16,910 bases of DNA from Xanthobacteraceae bacterium (GTDB taxonomy: Bacteria > Pseudomonadota > Alphaproteobacteria > Rhizobiales > Xanthobacteraceae). Both the position numbers and the translations under genes were made by a program. The DNA lies in NCBI GenBank assembly GCA_030037185.1, contig JASHRR010000864.1, forward strand, positions 1-16,910. The letters are read 5' to 3'. Every line of letters starts with the position of its first letter. Positions within the stretch are counted from its first letter, which is position 1. Shown here piece by piece: positions 1 to 7,832 of this stretch. The notes below the pieces were generated by a model. The model did no database searches, was not told where the DNA came from, and saw only the letters and a program-made list of their open reading frames with translations.

Positions 1-27
1 GGTAACCCGCTGCCTTAAAGGCTGAGG

Positions 28-46
28 GCAAAAGCCGCGCGGCTTC
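28..46 (-). terminator. Possible terminator after the DUF6152 gene
   Basis: A perfect 14-bp palindrome (AAGCCGCGCGGCTT at 32-45) lies just past the stop codon of the minus-strand DUF6152 gene. Read on the minus strand, its right arm runs into a short T-run (CTTTTGCC). This is the shape of a weak intrinsic terminator. The stem is short once a loop is allowed, so the call is tentative. Confidence 0.4.
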
Positions 47-54
47 AGGCGTGG

Positions 55-483
55 TTACTCTTGCGGTCGGTATGCGCCTGGTACGACTTCGCCAGTTCCG
101 TCGCCGCAGCCGCGGTTGGAGCACACCTTCTGCCCGTTTGGGAACTTGACGCTCATGAGCTGACCGCCGCGCGAACCGTCCTTCATCGGGCGGAAGCCGA
201 CCTCGATGGTGTCGCCGACCCTGGGATGATCCGGCGCCCAACCCAGCGAAACCAGCTGCGACGGCGAACCGCCCTCGAAAGACCATGTCACCGCGTCGCC
301 CTTGTCGTTGAGGATCGCGACATGCAGCCAGGCGTGTGGATTGACAAACTCGAATTGCTTGACGGTGCCCGACAGGTAAAGCACCTTCGACTGATCGAAC
401 ATGGCGAACGCATGATGCGCGGCGGCCGGCGCCGCAAACAGCACCGCCGCTATCCCGGCAACACCGAGAGCCTTCCTGGTCAT
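55..483 (-). CDS. Secreted DUF6152 family protein
   Basis: This encodes a 142-residue exported protein of the DUF6152 type; its function is unknown. Residues 1-22 form a signal peptide (Lys/Arg start, hydrophobic core, AAPAAA cleavage region). The mature protein opens with HHAFAMFD, the hallmark of this family, followed by a beta-rich stretch with VNPHAW (about 47-52) and GGSPSQL. Two cysteines near the C terminus (C121, C126) could form a disulfide. The start at 483 is preferred over an ATG ten codons upstream because AGGGAG (490-495) sits six bases before it and the upstream residues do not fit a signal peptide. It lies 69 bp downstream of priA on the same strand and may be co-transcribed with it, though no functional link is apparent. 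The periplasmic location is inferred from the signal peptide. Confidence 0.85.
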   Translation of the reverse strand: MTRKALGVAGIAAVLFAAPAAAHHAFAMFDQSKVLYLSGTVKQFEFVNPHAWLHVAILNDKGDAVTWSFEGGSPSQLVSLGWAPDHPRVGDTIEVGFRPMKDGSRGGQLMSVKFPNGQKVCSNRGCGDGTGEVVPGAYRPQE

Positions 484-552
484 GATCCGCTCCCTGACGT
501 GAGAAAACGTCATATTACCACGAATGCAGGCGCGCAGGAACCCGATTTGCGC

Positions 553-2724
553 TCACAAAAAGCTCACCGGATCGACATCCACCTCGAGCCTCACGCCCGG
601 CTGCGCCTTTGGCGCGCGCCGTAGCCAGCCGCGCAGATAGCCCGACAGATCGAAGCTTCGCGCCGCCTTCGCCAGCAGCCGGAACCGGTACCGCCCGCGG
701 ATCACGGCGATCGCCGCCTCGGCGGGACCGAGCACCCTGGCGGCCTCATGCGGCGGCGCGGCACCGGCCAGGCGGCGCGCGAAGCCTTCGGCTGACGAAC
801 GGTCAGGCCCGGAGATGATGAGGCTCGCGAGCCGCCCGAACGGCGGGTAGAGCGTGCGCTCGCGCAGCTCGATCTCGGTTGCGTAAAAGGCCTCTCGATC
901 GCCGGCAACGATCGCGCGCATCACCGGGTGGTGAGGCTGATGGGTCTGCAGATAGCCCTGACCGCGGCCGGTTTCGCGGCCGGCGCGGCCGGCGACCTGA
1001 TGCAGCAGCTGAAAAGTCCGCTCGGCGGCGCGGGGGTCGCCGTTGGCGAGGCCGAGGTCGGCATCAACGATGCCGACCAGATTGAGCCTCGGAAAATGAT
1101 GCCCCTTGGCGACCAGCTGGGTGCCGATGATGATGTCCACCCGGCCTTCGGCGATCTCCTTCAATTCCTCACGCATACGCTCGGCGGTGGTAACGAGGTC
1201 GCTCGACAACACCATGATCCGGGCCTGCGGAAACAATGCCGCGGCTTCCTCCTCGAGGCGCTCGACGCCCGGTCCGCAGGCGACCAGGCTCTCGCTTGCC
1301 TGGCATTTCTGACACCGAGGCGGCCTCGGTGTGAAGAAACCGCAATGATGACACACCAGCTGGCGCCGGAACCGGTGGTCGACCAGCCAAGCCTCGCAGT
1401 TGGGGCAGGAGAACCGGAAGCCGCAGGCCCGACAGAGCGTCAACGGCGCGTAGCCTCGTCGGTTGAGGAACAGCAGCGCCTGCTCCTCGCGCTGAAGCGC
1501 GATCTTCACGGCCTCGGCGAGGCGCGGTGCCACGAAGCGCCCGCGCGGCGGCCCGTCGCGGGTGAGATCGATGGCCTCGATCGAGGGCAGCGGTGCGCCG
1601 CCAAACCGCACGGGCAGACGCTGTCGCCGGTACCGCCCGCGCCTTGCGTTGACCTCGGTCTCGATCGAAGGCGTCGCAGACGCCAGCACCACCGGAATCT
1701 TCGCCATATGGCCGCGCACCACCGCCATGTCGCGGGCGTGATAATGGACGCCATCCTCCTGCTTGTAGGCTCCGTCGTGCTCTTCGTCGACGATGATGAG
1801 GCCGAGATCGGCGTAGGGCAGGAACAACGCCGAGCGCGCACCGGCGACCACGCTGACTTCGCCTGCCGCAATCGCGTGCCAGACGCGGGAGCGCCGTCGC
1901 GAGCTCACCTGCGAATGCCATTCTGCTGGTCGCACCCCGAAACGCGCGGCGAAGCGATCGAGGAATTGCGCTGTGAGCGCAATCTCGGGCATCAGGATGA
2001 GGCTCTGGCGGCCGCGCGCCAGCGCTTCGGCAACAGCCTCGAAATAGACTTCGGTCTTGCCCGAGCCGGTGACGCCGTCGAGCAGCGTCACCGACGGGCC
2101 TGCACCGACGCCGGCGCGCAGCGCGGCGCCCGCCGCGGCCTGCGCGGCGGTGAAATCCGGCACCGCATAGGTGGGGTCGGGAGCGCTCGCAACCGGGGCC
2201 GGCGGCAGCTCCAGCGGTTCGAGCGCGCCTTCGTCGATCAGGCCGTCGATCACCCCGATCGACACGCCCGCCTGCCGGGCAGCTTCGCGTTTGCCGTGGG
2301 CGAGGCCATCGGCCAGCGCGTTCAGCACCCGCGCCCGGGCGGCCGTCAGGCGCGCGGGAGGCGGGCCGGCGAGCCGTATGCCGATCCGCACTTGCTCCGG
2401 GCCAGCGTGCTCACCCATCCGCAACGCCATGCGCATCACCATGCCGCGCGGGCTCAGCGTGTAGCCTGATACCCAGTCGATGAACTTGCGCAATTCTGCC
2501 CGCAGCGGCGGAACGTCGAGCTTTGCGGCCACATCCCGCAGGCGATTGTCGAGCCGCGGATTGGGTGTTGCATTGTCGGCCCACACCACGCCCGTACAGT
2601 CGCGCGTGCCCAACGGCACCCGGACGAGATCGCCTGGCGCAAGCGCCAGGTCATCCGGCACCCGGTACGAATAGGCACGATCAAGTGCGACCGGAATCAG
2701 TACATCGACGACGCGTTTTGTCAT
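553..2724 (-). CDS. priA: Primosomal protein N' (PriA replication-restart helicase)
   Basis: PriA is the superfamily 2 DNA helicase that recognises stalled forks and reloads the replicative helicase. The 723-residue length fits the family. The N-terminal DNA-binding domain starts RVVDVLIPVALDRAYSY. The helicase core shows Walker A GVTGSGKT (217-224), the DEEH Walker B box (313-316), LASATPS (347-353), and the late motifs GTQLVAKGHHFP (534-545) and QVAGRAGR (576-583). Between the helicase lobes lie two zinc sites built from eight cysteines (C431, C434, C440, C443, C458, C461, C471, C474), all present, so both zinc ions should bind. The C-terminal domain is complete and ends DVDPVSFL. I see no clear Shine-Dalgarno before the ATG at 2724, but the start matches the usual PriA N terminus. 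It is transcribed divergently from the xerC gene. Confidence 0.97.
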   Translation of the reverse strand: MTKRVVDVLIPVALDRAYSYRVPDDLALAPGDLVRVPLGTRDCTGVVWADNATPNPRLDNRLRDVAAKLDVPPLRAELRKFIDWVSGYTLSPRGMVMRMALRMGEHAGPEQVRIGIRLAGPPPARLTAARARVLNALADGLAHGKREAARQAGVSIGVIDGLIDEGALEPLELPPAPVASAPDPTYAVPDFTAAQAAAGAALRAGVGAGPSVTLLDGVTGSGKTEVYFEAVAEALARGRQSLILMPEIALTAQFLDRFAARFGVRPAEWHSQVSSRRRSRVWHAIAAGEVSVVAGARSALFLPYADLGLIIVDEEHDGAYKQEDGVHYHARDMAVVRGHMAKIPVVLASATPSIETEVNARRGRYRRQRLPVRFGGAPLPSIEAIDLTRDGPPRGRFVAPRLAEAVKIALQREEQALLFLNRRGYAPLTLCRACGFRFSCPNCEAWLVDHRFRRQLVCHHCGFFTPRPPRCQKCQASESLVACGPGVERLEEEAAALFPQARIMVLSSDLVTTAERMREELKEIAEGRVDIIIGTQLVAKGHHFPRLNLVGIVDADLGLANGDPRAAERTFQLLHQVAGRAGRETGRGQGYLQTHQPHHPVMRAIVAGDREAFYATEIELRERTLYPPFGRLASLIISGPDRSSAEGFARRLAGAAPPHEAARVLGPAEAAIAVIRGRYRFRLLAKAARSFDLSGYLRGWLRRAPKAQPGVRLEVDVDPVSFL

Positions 2725-2773
2725 GATTGTTTTGTGCCGGTGTTGGGCCCTGATTCGCCCGCGTTAATGAAGC

Positions 2774-2809
2774 TGACACCAAGGGGGTGCGATAACGCAC
2801 GGGGTGTCA
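2774..2809. promoter_or_regulatory. Nested inverted repeat between priA and xerC
   Basis: Outer arms TGACACC (2774-2780) and GGTGTCA (2803-2809) enclose inner arms GTGCG (2787-2791) and CGCAC (2796-2800) around an ATAA loop. The element sits 25 bp before the xerC start in the 110-bp divergent spacer. It could be an operator or a stem in the xerC leader RNA. The arms are seen directly; the role is inferred. Confidence 0.45.
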
Positions 2810-2834
2810 AGACTGAAAGGATTTCGCTCCTGCG

Positions 2835-3833
2835 ATGAGCAAACCCACCAATGCTGCTGCCGACACGCCCTTCGCAGCCCCCGAGATAGCGGCCGAAATC
2901 AGCCTCTGGCTTGCCCATCTCGGCATCGAGCGACGGATGTCGAAGAAGACGGTCGATGCCTATCAGCGCGATGTTCGGCAATTCCTCGACTTTCTTGCCA
3001 TGCATTTCGGCGCTCGCGTGACTTTCGCGAGCTTACGCGAGGTGGCCGCGCGCGATGTCCGCGCCTTCATGGCGCATCGCCGCAGCGAAGGTGCTGGTGG
3101 ACGATCGCTGATGCGGTCGCTCGCGGGCGTGCGTTCATTTGCTCGTTTTCTCGAGCGGCAGGGCAACGGCAGCGTTGGTGCGCTTAATGCGGTTCGGGCG
3201 CCCAAAACCCCGCGGACCCTGCCGAAACCGCTGGCGATTGCGCCCGCCAAGCGCCTCGCCGATGCCGGTTTGCGTGCCGGCGAGGAGCGCGCTCCCTGGG
3301 TGCTGGCGCGTGACGCGGCGGTACTGGCGTTGCTTTACGGATCGGGGCTGCGCATCTGCGAGGCGCTTGGCCTCAAGGTCAAGGACATTCCGCCGCCCGG
3401 CCGCGGCGACACCATCACCGTCACCGGCAAGGGCAACAAGACCCGCATGGTTCCGGTCCTTCTCCCGGTGCTGCAACTCGTTGCCGATTATTTCGCAATC
3501 TGCCCCTATGAGCGCGCGCCAGAGGCGCCGGCCTTCGTGGGCGCCAAAGGCAGGGGGTTGTCGCCTCGCATCATTCAGCTCGCGATGGCCGGCGTGCGCA
3601 GCGCGCTCAACCTGCCGGAAACCGCAACGCCTCACGCGCTGCGGCATTCGTTTGCAACCCACCTCTTGGCCCGCGGCGGCGATCTGCGGTCGATCCAGGA
3701 GCTTCTCGGCCACGCTTCGTTATCGACCACCCAGGTCTATACCGCCATCGATGCGGAGCGGCTGATGAAGGTTTACCGCAGCACCCATCCCCGTGCGTCC
3801 ACTGAGGTAATCGTCGACAAATCAGGCGCCTGA
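2835..3833 (+). CDS. xerC: Tyrosine recombinase, XerC type
   Basis: This is a 332-residue site-specific tyrosine recombinase, the family that resolves chromosome dimers at dif together with XerD. The N-terminal SAM-like core-binding domain covers about 18-110 (SKKTVDAYQRDVRQFLDFL). The catalytic domain has all expected residues: R173 in GSGLRICEALGL, K199 in TGKGNK, H267 and R270 in HALRHSFATHLL, H293 in LLGHASLSTTQ, and the nucleophile Y302 in VYTAID. XerC is preferred over XerD or a phage integrase because of length, the strong match to the Xer catalytic block and the divergent position next to priA; the XerC/XerD choice is an inference. AAAGGA (2816-2821) lies 13 bp upstream of the ATG, a weak ribosome-binding site. 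The DUF4337 gene follows 104 bp downstream on the same strand. Confidence 0.9.
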   Translation: MSKPTNAAADTPFAAPEIAAEISLWLAHLGIERRMSKKTVDAYQRDVRQFLDFLAMHFGARVTFASLREVAARDVRAFMAHRRSEGAGGRSLMRSLAGVRSFARFLERQGNGSVGALNAVRAPKTPRTLPKPLAIAPAKRLADAGLRAGEERAPWVLARDAAVLALLYGSGLRICEALGLKVKDIPPPGRGDTITVTGKGNKTRMVPVLLPVLQLVADYFAICPYERAPEAPAFVGAKGRGLSPRIIQLAMAGVRSALNLPETATPHALRHSFATHLLARGGDLRSIQELLGHASLSTTQVYTAIDAERLMKVYRSTHPRASTEVIVDKSGA

Positions 3834-3937
3834 TTGGTGTGCTCTTGCACCGGTCGCAGCATTGCGCAATTTTGCTACCATCCTATCCTCCCCCGCAACA
3901 GCGAGGGATGAATGGGGGCGGCAGAGGAGGGTGATCC

Positions 3938-4531
3938 ATGGGTGAAGCCCACGAAGAGTTGGAAAAAGCCGAAAGCGCCGGGCATGCGGCTGGCGTGAAC
4001 AAGAAGGTCGCGCTCCTGATTGCGATAATGGCGCTGTTTCTGGCGTTGTCCGAGATGCTTGGCAAGAGCGCCAACACGGAGGCAATTACCCTCAACATCC
4101 AAGTATCCGACACCTGGAATTTCTTCCAGGCCAAGAATATTCGCCGAACCGTCGTTCTCGCCGCCGCCGAGGAGATGAGAGTCGGGGCGATACGCGTCAA
4201 CGACAGCGACGCGAAGGACGCCATGACCAAACAAATCGACGAATGGCAGAAGACGGCCGCGCGCTATCGCTCCGAACCTGAGACGCGGGAGGGAACAACG
4301 GAGCTTGCCGAGCGCGCGATGGAAGCCGAGCACGAGCGTGATACGGCGCTGGCGCGCTACCACAATTACGAGCTGGCGTCGGCGGCCTTTCAGATCGGAA
4401 TCGTACTGTGCTCGGCCGCCGTTATCACCGGCACGCTGCTATTGGCCTGGGCCGCCGGCGGCGTCGCAATTTTCGGTATCCTGTTTACCACGCTCGGACT
4501 GTTTGCTCCCCATGCGCTTCATCTCGGCTAG
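3938..4531 (+). CDS. DUF4337 family membrane protein
   Basis: A 197-residue inner-membrane protein of the DUF4337 family, function unknown. It has a short charged N-terminal tail, a first membrane helix at about 23-41 (VALLIAIMALFLALSEML), a long polar and probably helical middle section (about 45-145, rich in Glu, Ala and Arg, coiled-coil-like around 95-142), and two closing membrane helices at about 149-169 and 172-190. The motif SANTEAITLNIQVSDTWNFFQAKNIR (split here only by domain, residues 44-69) is the most recognisable family block. AGGAGGG (3925-3931) lies six bases before the ATG and fixes the start. It follows xerC with a 104-bp gap. Nothing nearby suggests a shared function. Confidence 0.87.
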   Translation: MGEAHEELEKAESAGHAAGVNKKVALLIAIMALFLALSEMLGKSANTEAITLNIQVSDTWNFFQAKNIRRTVVLAAAEEMRVGAIRVNDSDAKDAMTKQIDEWQKTAARYRSEPETREGTTELAERAMEAEHERDTALARYHNYELASAAFQIGIVLCSAAVITGTLLLAWAAGGVAIFGILFTTLGLFAPHALHLG

Positions 4532-5045
4532 CAGCAAAGCCGAAGCGAAGCCAAGCAGGGCAAAGCGCAGCCTAGTCACCCTGACGCAGCCTCGCAGGCA
4601 GGGCGCCTGAGCGGCTGCGTGCCGCCTCGGCGCACAGTTCGGCAAGGCTGCGAGCCCGCGCGTTCGCCACACACGATGACTCACTGGCGGCGCCACCCGA
4701 CTTGCCGAGATCGACGGCGTTGTCGGCCATCATTTTCGGAGGCGTATGTGGCGGGGCCCGGGGAACGGATGCCGCCGCCGGCGGCGGGACCGGCAAGGAG
4801 GCTCCTGCGCCTGCGTGGCGGCTTGCGGTAAGTTCGTCGCCGACAGGCGGCGCGGGTTTGCAGGCCATGCCCGCTGTTCCCCGCCATGGCGCCGACCGCC
4901 GTCGGGGCCGCGCTCTGGCCGTGCCGGCAGAACTGCGCTGGGCTCGCGGGAGCGGCGCGCACCGGCTCATCGCGCTGCTGGCGGATCGACGCTCGCGCTC
5001 CCAACCGGCTGGCCATAGCGTCTGGCGGGCCGTCGCTGCTCCGCG
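4532..5045. other. GC-rich intergenic stretch without supported gene
   Basis: About 500 bp between the DUF4337 gene and the permease leader. Several frames are open on both strands, but they give low-complexity Arg/Ala/Pro/Gly-rich products with no recognisable motif and no good ribosome-binding site. In the two frames I checked by hand (minus 4572-4970, plus 4702-5049) third-position GC does not rise clearly above the local base composition. I regard it as non-coding or decayed. Confidence 0.5.
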
Positions 5046-5146
5046 TTGACCATTCTGGCGCGTGCGGGTCGCGCTGGCCTGGTTCCTGGGTTATGCTCCA
5101 CCGCCTCCGCGCGCATTGACCATGTCAATCCGCGGTGTTGGTCATG
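5046..5146. promoter_or_regulatory. Three TGACCA-core boxes before the permease/kyn genes
   Basis: TTGACCAT occurs at 5046-5053 and again at 5116-5123. The second copy is part of a perfect inverted repeat ATTGAC-CAT-GTCAAT (5115-5129). A reversed copy, TTGGTCATG (5138-5146), follows. The last two lie within 50 bp of the permease start. This arrangement suggests binding sites for a regulator of the tryptophan-breakdown genes. No regulator gene is present in the window, so the role is inferred. Confidence 0.4.
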
Positions 5147-5164
5147 TCTCGAGGAACTACCGCT

Positions 5165-6694
5165 ATGGCGAATTTGTGGGCACGCAAGCCGATCTCGGTC
5201 CTTGAGGCTGAGGCGCAGGAAAGAGACGTTCAGACATTGACAACGCACGGCGGCGTGCCCCTCAAACGGACCCTGTCGGCCACCGACCTTGTGAGCCTTG
5301 GCATTGGCGCCATCATCGGCGCCGGAATCTTCGTGCTGACCGGACATGCGGCGGCCGCGAACGCGGGACCGGCAATCACTCTGTCTTTCGCGTTGGGCGC
5401 CGTCGCCTGCGGTTTTGCCGGCCTGTGCTACGCCGAAATGGCTTCAACGGTGCCAATCGCGGGCAGTGCATATACCTATGCTTACGCAACCATGGGCGAG
5501 TTCATCGCGTGGATCATCGGCTGGGACCTGATCCTGGAATATGCGCTCGGCGCAACCACGGTCGCGATCGGGTGGTCGGGCTATGTGGTCAGCTTTCTCA
5601 AGGACTTGGGGATCGCGGTGCCCGACGCCTATGCCGGATCCCCTCTCGCCTATGATGGCGCAAACGGAGCGTGGCACCTGACCGGAGCGGTGATCAACGT
5701 GCCGGCCGCTGTCGTGGTCGCTGCCATTTCCGCGCTCCTGGTTGTCGGCGTGCACGAGTCGGCTCGGTTCAACAGCGTCATCGTGGTGATCAAGCTCGCG
5801 ATCGTGGTCATCTTCATCATGACGGGTATTTGGTTCGTCAGCGCGCAGAATTGGGTGACGGCGAGCAACCCGTCAGGCGCCTTTGTGCCGCCCAATATCG
5901 GTCCCGGTCAATATGGCTGGAGCGGCATCGTGCGCGGCGCGGCCGTGGTGTTCTTTGCCTATATCGGGTTCGATGCCGTGTCGACGGCCGCGCAGGAAGC
6001 AAAGGACCCGAAGCACGATATGCCCATCGGCATTCTCGGATCGCTGGCCATTTGCACCGTCCTCTATATGATGGTGGGATTCGTCCTCACCGGCATCGTT
6101 CCTTTTGACAAGCTCAATGTCCCAGATCCTATAGCGGTCGGCATCGATGCGATCGGAATGGGGTGGCTGGGACCGATCATCAAGCTCGGTGCGATTCTCG
6201 GGCTGACCTCGGTCATTCTGGTCATGCTGCTCGGTCAGCCGCGCATCTTCTACTCGATGGCGCGTGACGGTCTGCTGCCGGCGTTCGCCGCCCGGGTCCA
6301 TTCGCGGTTTCGAACGCCGTACGTGACCACCATGGCAACCGGGTTCGTCGTGACGATGCTTGCCGCCTCGCTGCCGATCGGGCTCGTCGGCGAACTCGTC
6401 AGTATCGGAACGCTGTTTGCGTTCACCATCGTTTGCCTTGGCGTGCTCGCCCTTCGCGTCATCGAGCCCGGGCTTGGGCGCCCCTTCACGACGCCGGCCG
6501 TCTATGTCGTCGCGCCGGCCGGGGCGGCTTCGTCATTGTTCCTGATGTTCGGGTTACCCTTTGATACCTGGGCACGTTTTGTGGTGTGGCTGGTGGTCGG
6601 CCTCGTCATCTATGCGCTCTACGGCGTCAAGCACAGCAGACTCGAACAGTCGTCCAGGCGCGTTTCCGACGCCTCGGCAGGACGGCTTGGTTGA
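5165..6694 (+). CDS. APC-superfamily amino-acid permease
   Basis: A 509-residue inner-membrane transporter of the amino acid-polyamine-organocation superfamily, closest in look to the cationic amino-acid transporter (CAT) branch. About twelve membrane helices are visible. The first carries [15 protein letters not shown] (46-60), the unwound helix that contacts the amino-acid backbone. [17 protein letters not shown] (89-105) and the sixth-helix block [20 protein letters not shown] (263-282) are typical, as is [16 protein letters not shown] (357-372). The start at 5165 is chosen over an ATG-frame start at 5135 because GAGGAA (5151-5156) lies eight bases upstream. The gene ends 31 bp before tryptophan 2,3-dioxygenase, so it probably imports tryptophan or a kynurenine-pathway compound; the substrate is inferred from context only, and the family is broad. 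Confidence 0.9.
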   Translation: MANLWARKPISVLEAEAQERDVQTLTTHGGVPLKRTLSATDLVSLGIGAIIGAGIFVLTGHAAAANAGPAITLSFALGAVACGFAGLCYAEMASTVPIAGSAYTYAYATMGEFIAWIIGWDLILEYALGATTVAIGWSGYVVSFLKDLGIAVPDAYAGSPLAYDGANGAWHLTGAVINVPAAVVVAAISALLVVGVHESARFNSVIVVIKLAIVVIFIMTGIWFVSAQNWVTASNPSGAFVPPNIGPGQYGWSGIVRGAAVVFFAYIGFDAVSTAAQEAKDPKHDMPIGILGSLAICTVLYMMVGFVLTGIVPFDKLNVPDPIAVGIDAIGMGWLGPIIKLGAILGLTSVILVMLLGQPRIFYSMARDGLLPAFAARVHSRFRTPYVTTMATGFVVTMLAASLPIGLVGELVSIGTLFAFTIVCLGVLALRVIEPGLGRPFTTPAVYVVAPAGAASSLFLMFGLPFDTWARFVVWLVVGLVIYALYGVKHSRLEQSSRRVSDASAGRLG

Positions 6695-6708
6695 GAACTT
6701 CGACCACA

Positions 6709-6729
6709 ATGGCCATATGCTTTGAATGA
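6709..6729 (+). CDS. Possible 6-residue leader peptide overlapping kynA start
   Basis: A minimal frame ATG-GCC-ATA-TGC-TTT-GAA-TGA ends with a stop that overlaps the dioxygenase start as ATGA (6726-6729). The dioxygenase itself has no clear Shine-Dalgarno, so translational coupling to this frame is conceivable. The frame also lacks a good ribosome-binding site, and such short frames occur by chance. Confidence 0.12.
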   Translation: MAICFE

Positions 6730-7799
6730 GCCGGCCTGCTGTCTACTATGGGGACTATCTTAAGCTCGACCGACTGCTGTCCGCGCAGACTCCTGAAAGT
6801 TCCAAACATGGGCCGCCGGTGCACGATGAGATGCTCTTCATCATCGTCCACCAAGCCTACGAGCTATGGTTCAAACAGGTTCTGCACGAGTTCGATCGCA
6901 TTGAGCAGGACTTTTCAGCTAATCCGGTGGACGATGAAGCGCTGGCCCGCATCGTGCATTCGCTGGCACGGGTTCACGAGATACTGAAGCTGCTGGTCGC
7001 CCAGTTCGATGTGCTCGAGACCATGACGCCGGCCGATTTCCTCGACTTTCGTGACTACCTTTTCCCCGCCTCAGGCTTCCAATCGATTCAGTTCCGATTG
7101 ATCGAGACGCGCCTCGGCTTGCCTGAAGGCACGCGCGTCCCACTCGATGGCGAGGCGGTCGACAAACGCCTTGCGGCCGCCGATCGGCAACGGCTCGCGG
7201 CGGCTCGCACACACCGCACGATCTTCGGGCTGCTCGACACGTGGCTTGCGCGCACACCGTTCCTGGACTGGGGCGGGGAGCCATTCCGCAAGGCTTATCG
7301 TGGCGCGGTCGTCAGACACCTGTCCGCGGATGTCGCAACCATCAAGGCGGATTCGGTGCTCCCCGCCGAGCGGCGAGAGCGGGAGACAAGCGGCATCGAC
7401 AAAGCCCTTGCGGCATTCGAACGCATCTTCGAATCCGACGCCAGCCCCGAGGCTTGGCGCCTTTCGCCGAAGGCCTTGCAGGCAGCTCTCTTCATTACGG
7501 TCTACCGCGAAATGCCTGCTGTGCAGCAGCCTTTCCGGCTTCTCTCGCTACTCATGGACATCGATGAGACCCTTACGTTCTGGCGCTACCGCCATGCCTT
7601 GATGGTGGAGCGCATGATCGGACGCAAGATCGGAACTGGTGGTTCATCGGGGCACGCCTATTTGAAGAGCACGGCCGAGCGTCATCGTATATTCGGCGAC
7701 TTGTTTGAGCTGTCGACTTTCCTTATCCCGCGATCAGCGCTCCCGGAACTGCCGGCGGACGTAAAACGGCGCCTTGGATTCGTTTACGCCAGTCAGTGA
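6726..7799 (+). CDS. kynA: Tryptophan 2,3-dioxygenase
   Basis: This heme enzyme opens the indole ring of L-tryptophan with O2 to give N-formyl-L-kynurenine, the first step of the kynurenine pathway, in the cytoplasm. Family blocks are intact: YYGDYLKLDRLL (7-18), HDEMLFIIVHQAYELWFKQ (33-51) with the active-site H42, GFQSIQFRLIE (117-127) with the substrate-contacting Arg124, and WRYRHALMVERMIGRKIGTGG (286-306) with the probable proximal heme ligand H290. At 357 residues it is longer than many bacterial forms (about 280); the extra length is mainly in the middle (about 140-240), as in longer eukaryote-like members. The gene starts 31 bp after the permease and ends just before the kynureninase-like gene, so the three form a likely operon. 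The ATG has no strong ribosome-binding site. Confidence 0.95.
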   Translation: MSRPAVYYGDYLKLDRLLSAQTPESSKHGPPVHDEMLFIIVHQAYELWFKQVLHEFDRIEQDFSANPVDDEALARIVHSLARVHEILKLLVAQFDVLETMTPADFLDFRDYLFPASGFQSIQFRLIETRLGLPEGTRVPLDGEAVDKRLAAADRQRLAAARTHRTIFGLLDTWLARTPFLDWGGEPFRKAYRGAVVRHLSADVATIKADSVLPAERRERETSGIDKALAAFERIFESDASPEAWRLSPKALQAALFITVYREMPAVQQPFRLLSLLMDIDETLTFWRYRHALMVERMIGRKIGTGGSSGHAYLKSTAERHRIFGDLFELSTFLIPRSALPELPADVKRRLGFVYASQ

Positions 7800-7832
7800 C
7801 AGATGGCGGACGTCAGGCAAGGGGAGAACATC

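Noticed and set aside
928..2469. Long 513-residue open frame on the plus strand
   Set aside because: It lies fully antisense to priA, which has complete motifs; the product is Arg/Ala-rich with no domain. It is a typical shadow frame of GC-rich coding DNA.
4572..4970. 132-residue minus-strand frame in the gap before the permease
   Set aside because: Low-complexity Ala/Pro/Arg product, no ribosome-binding site, and third-position GC no higher than the local average.
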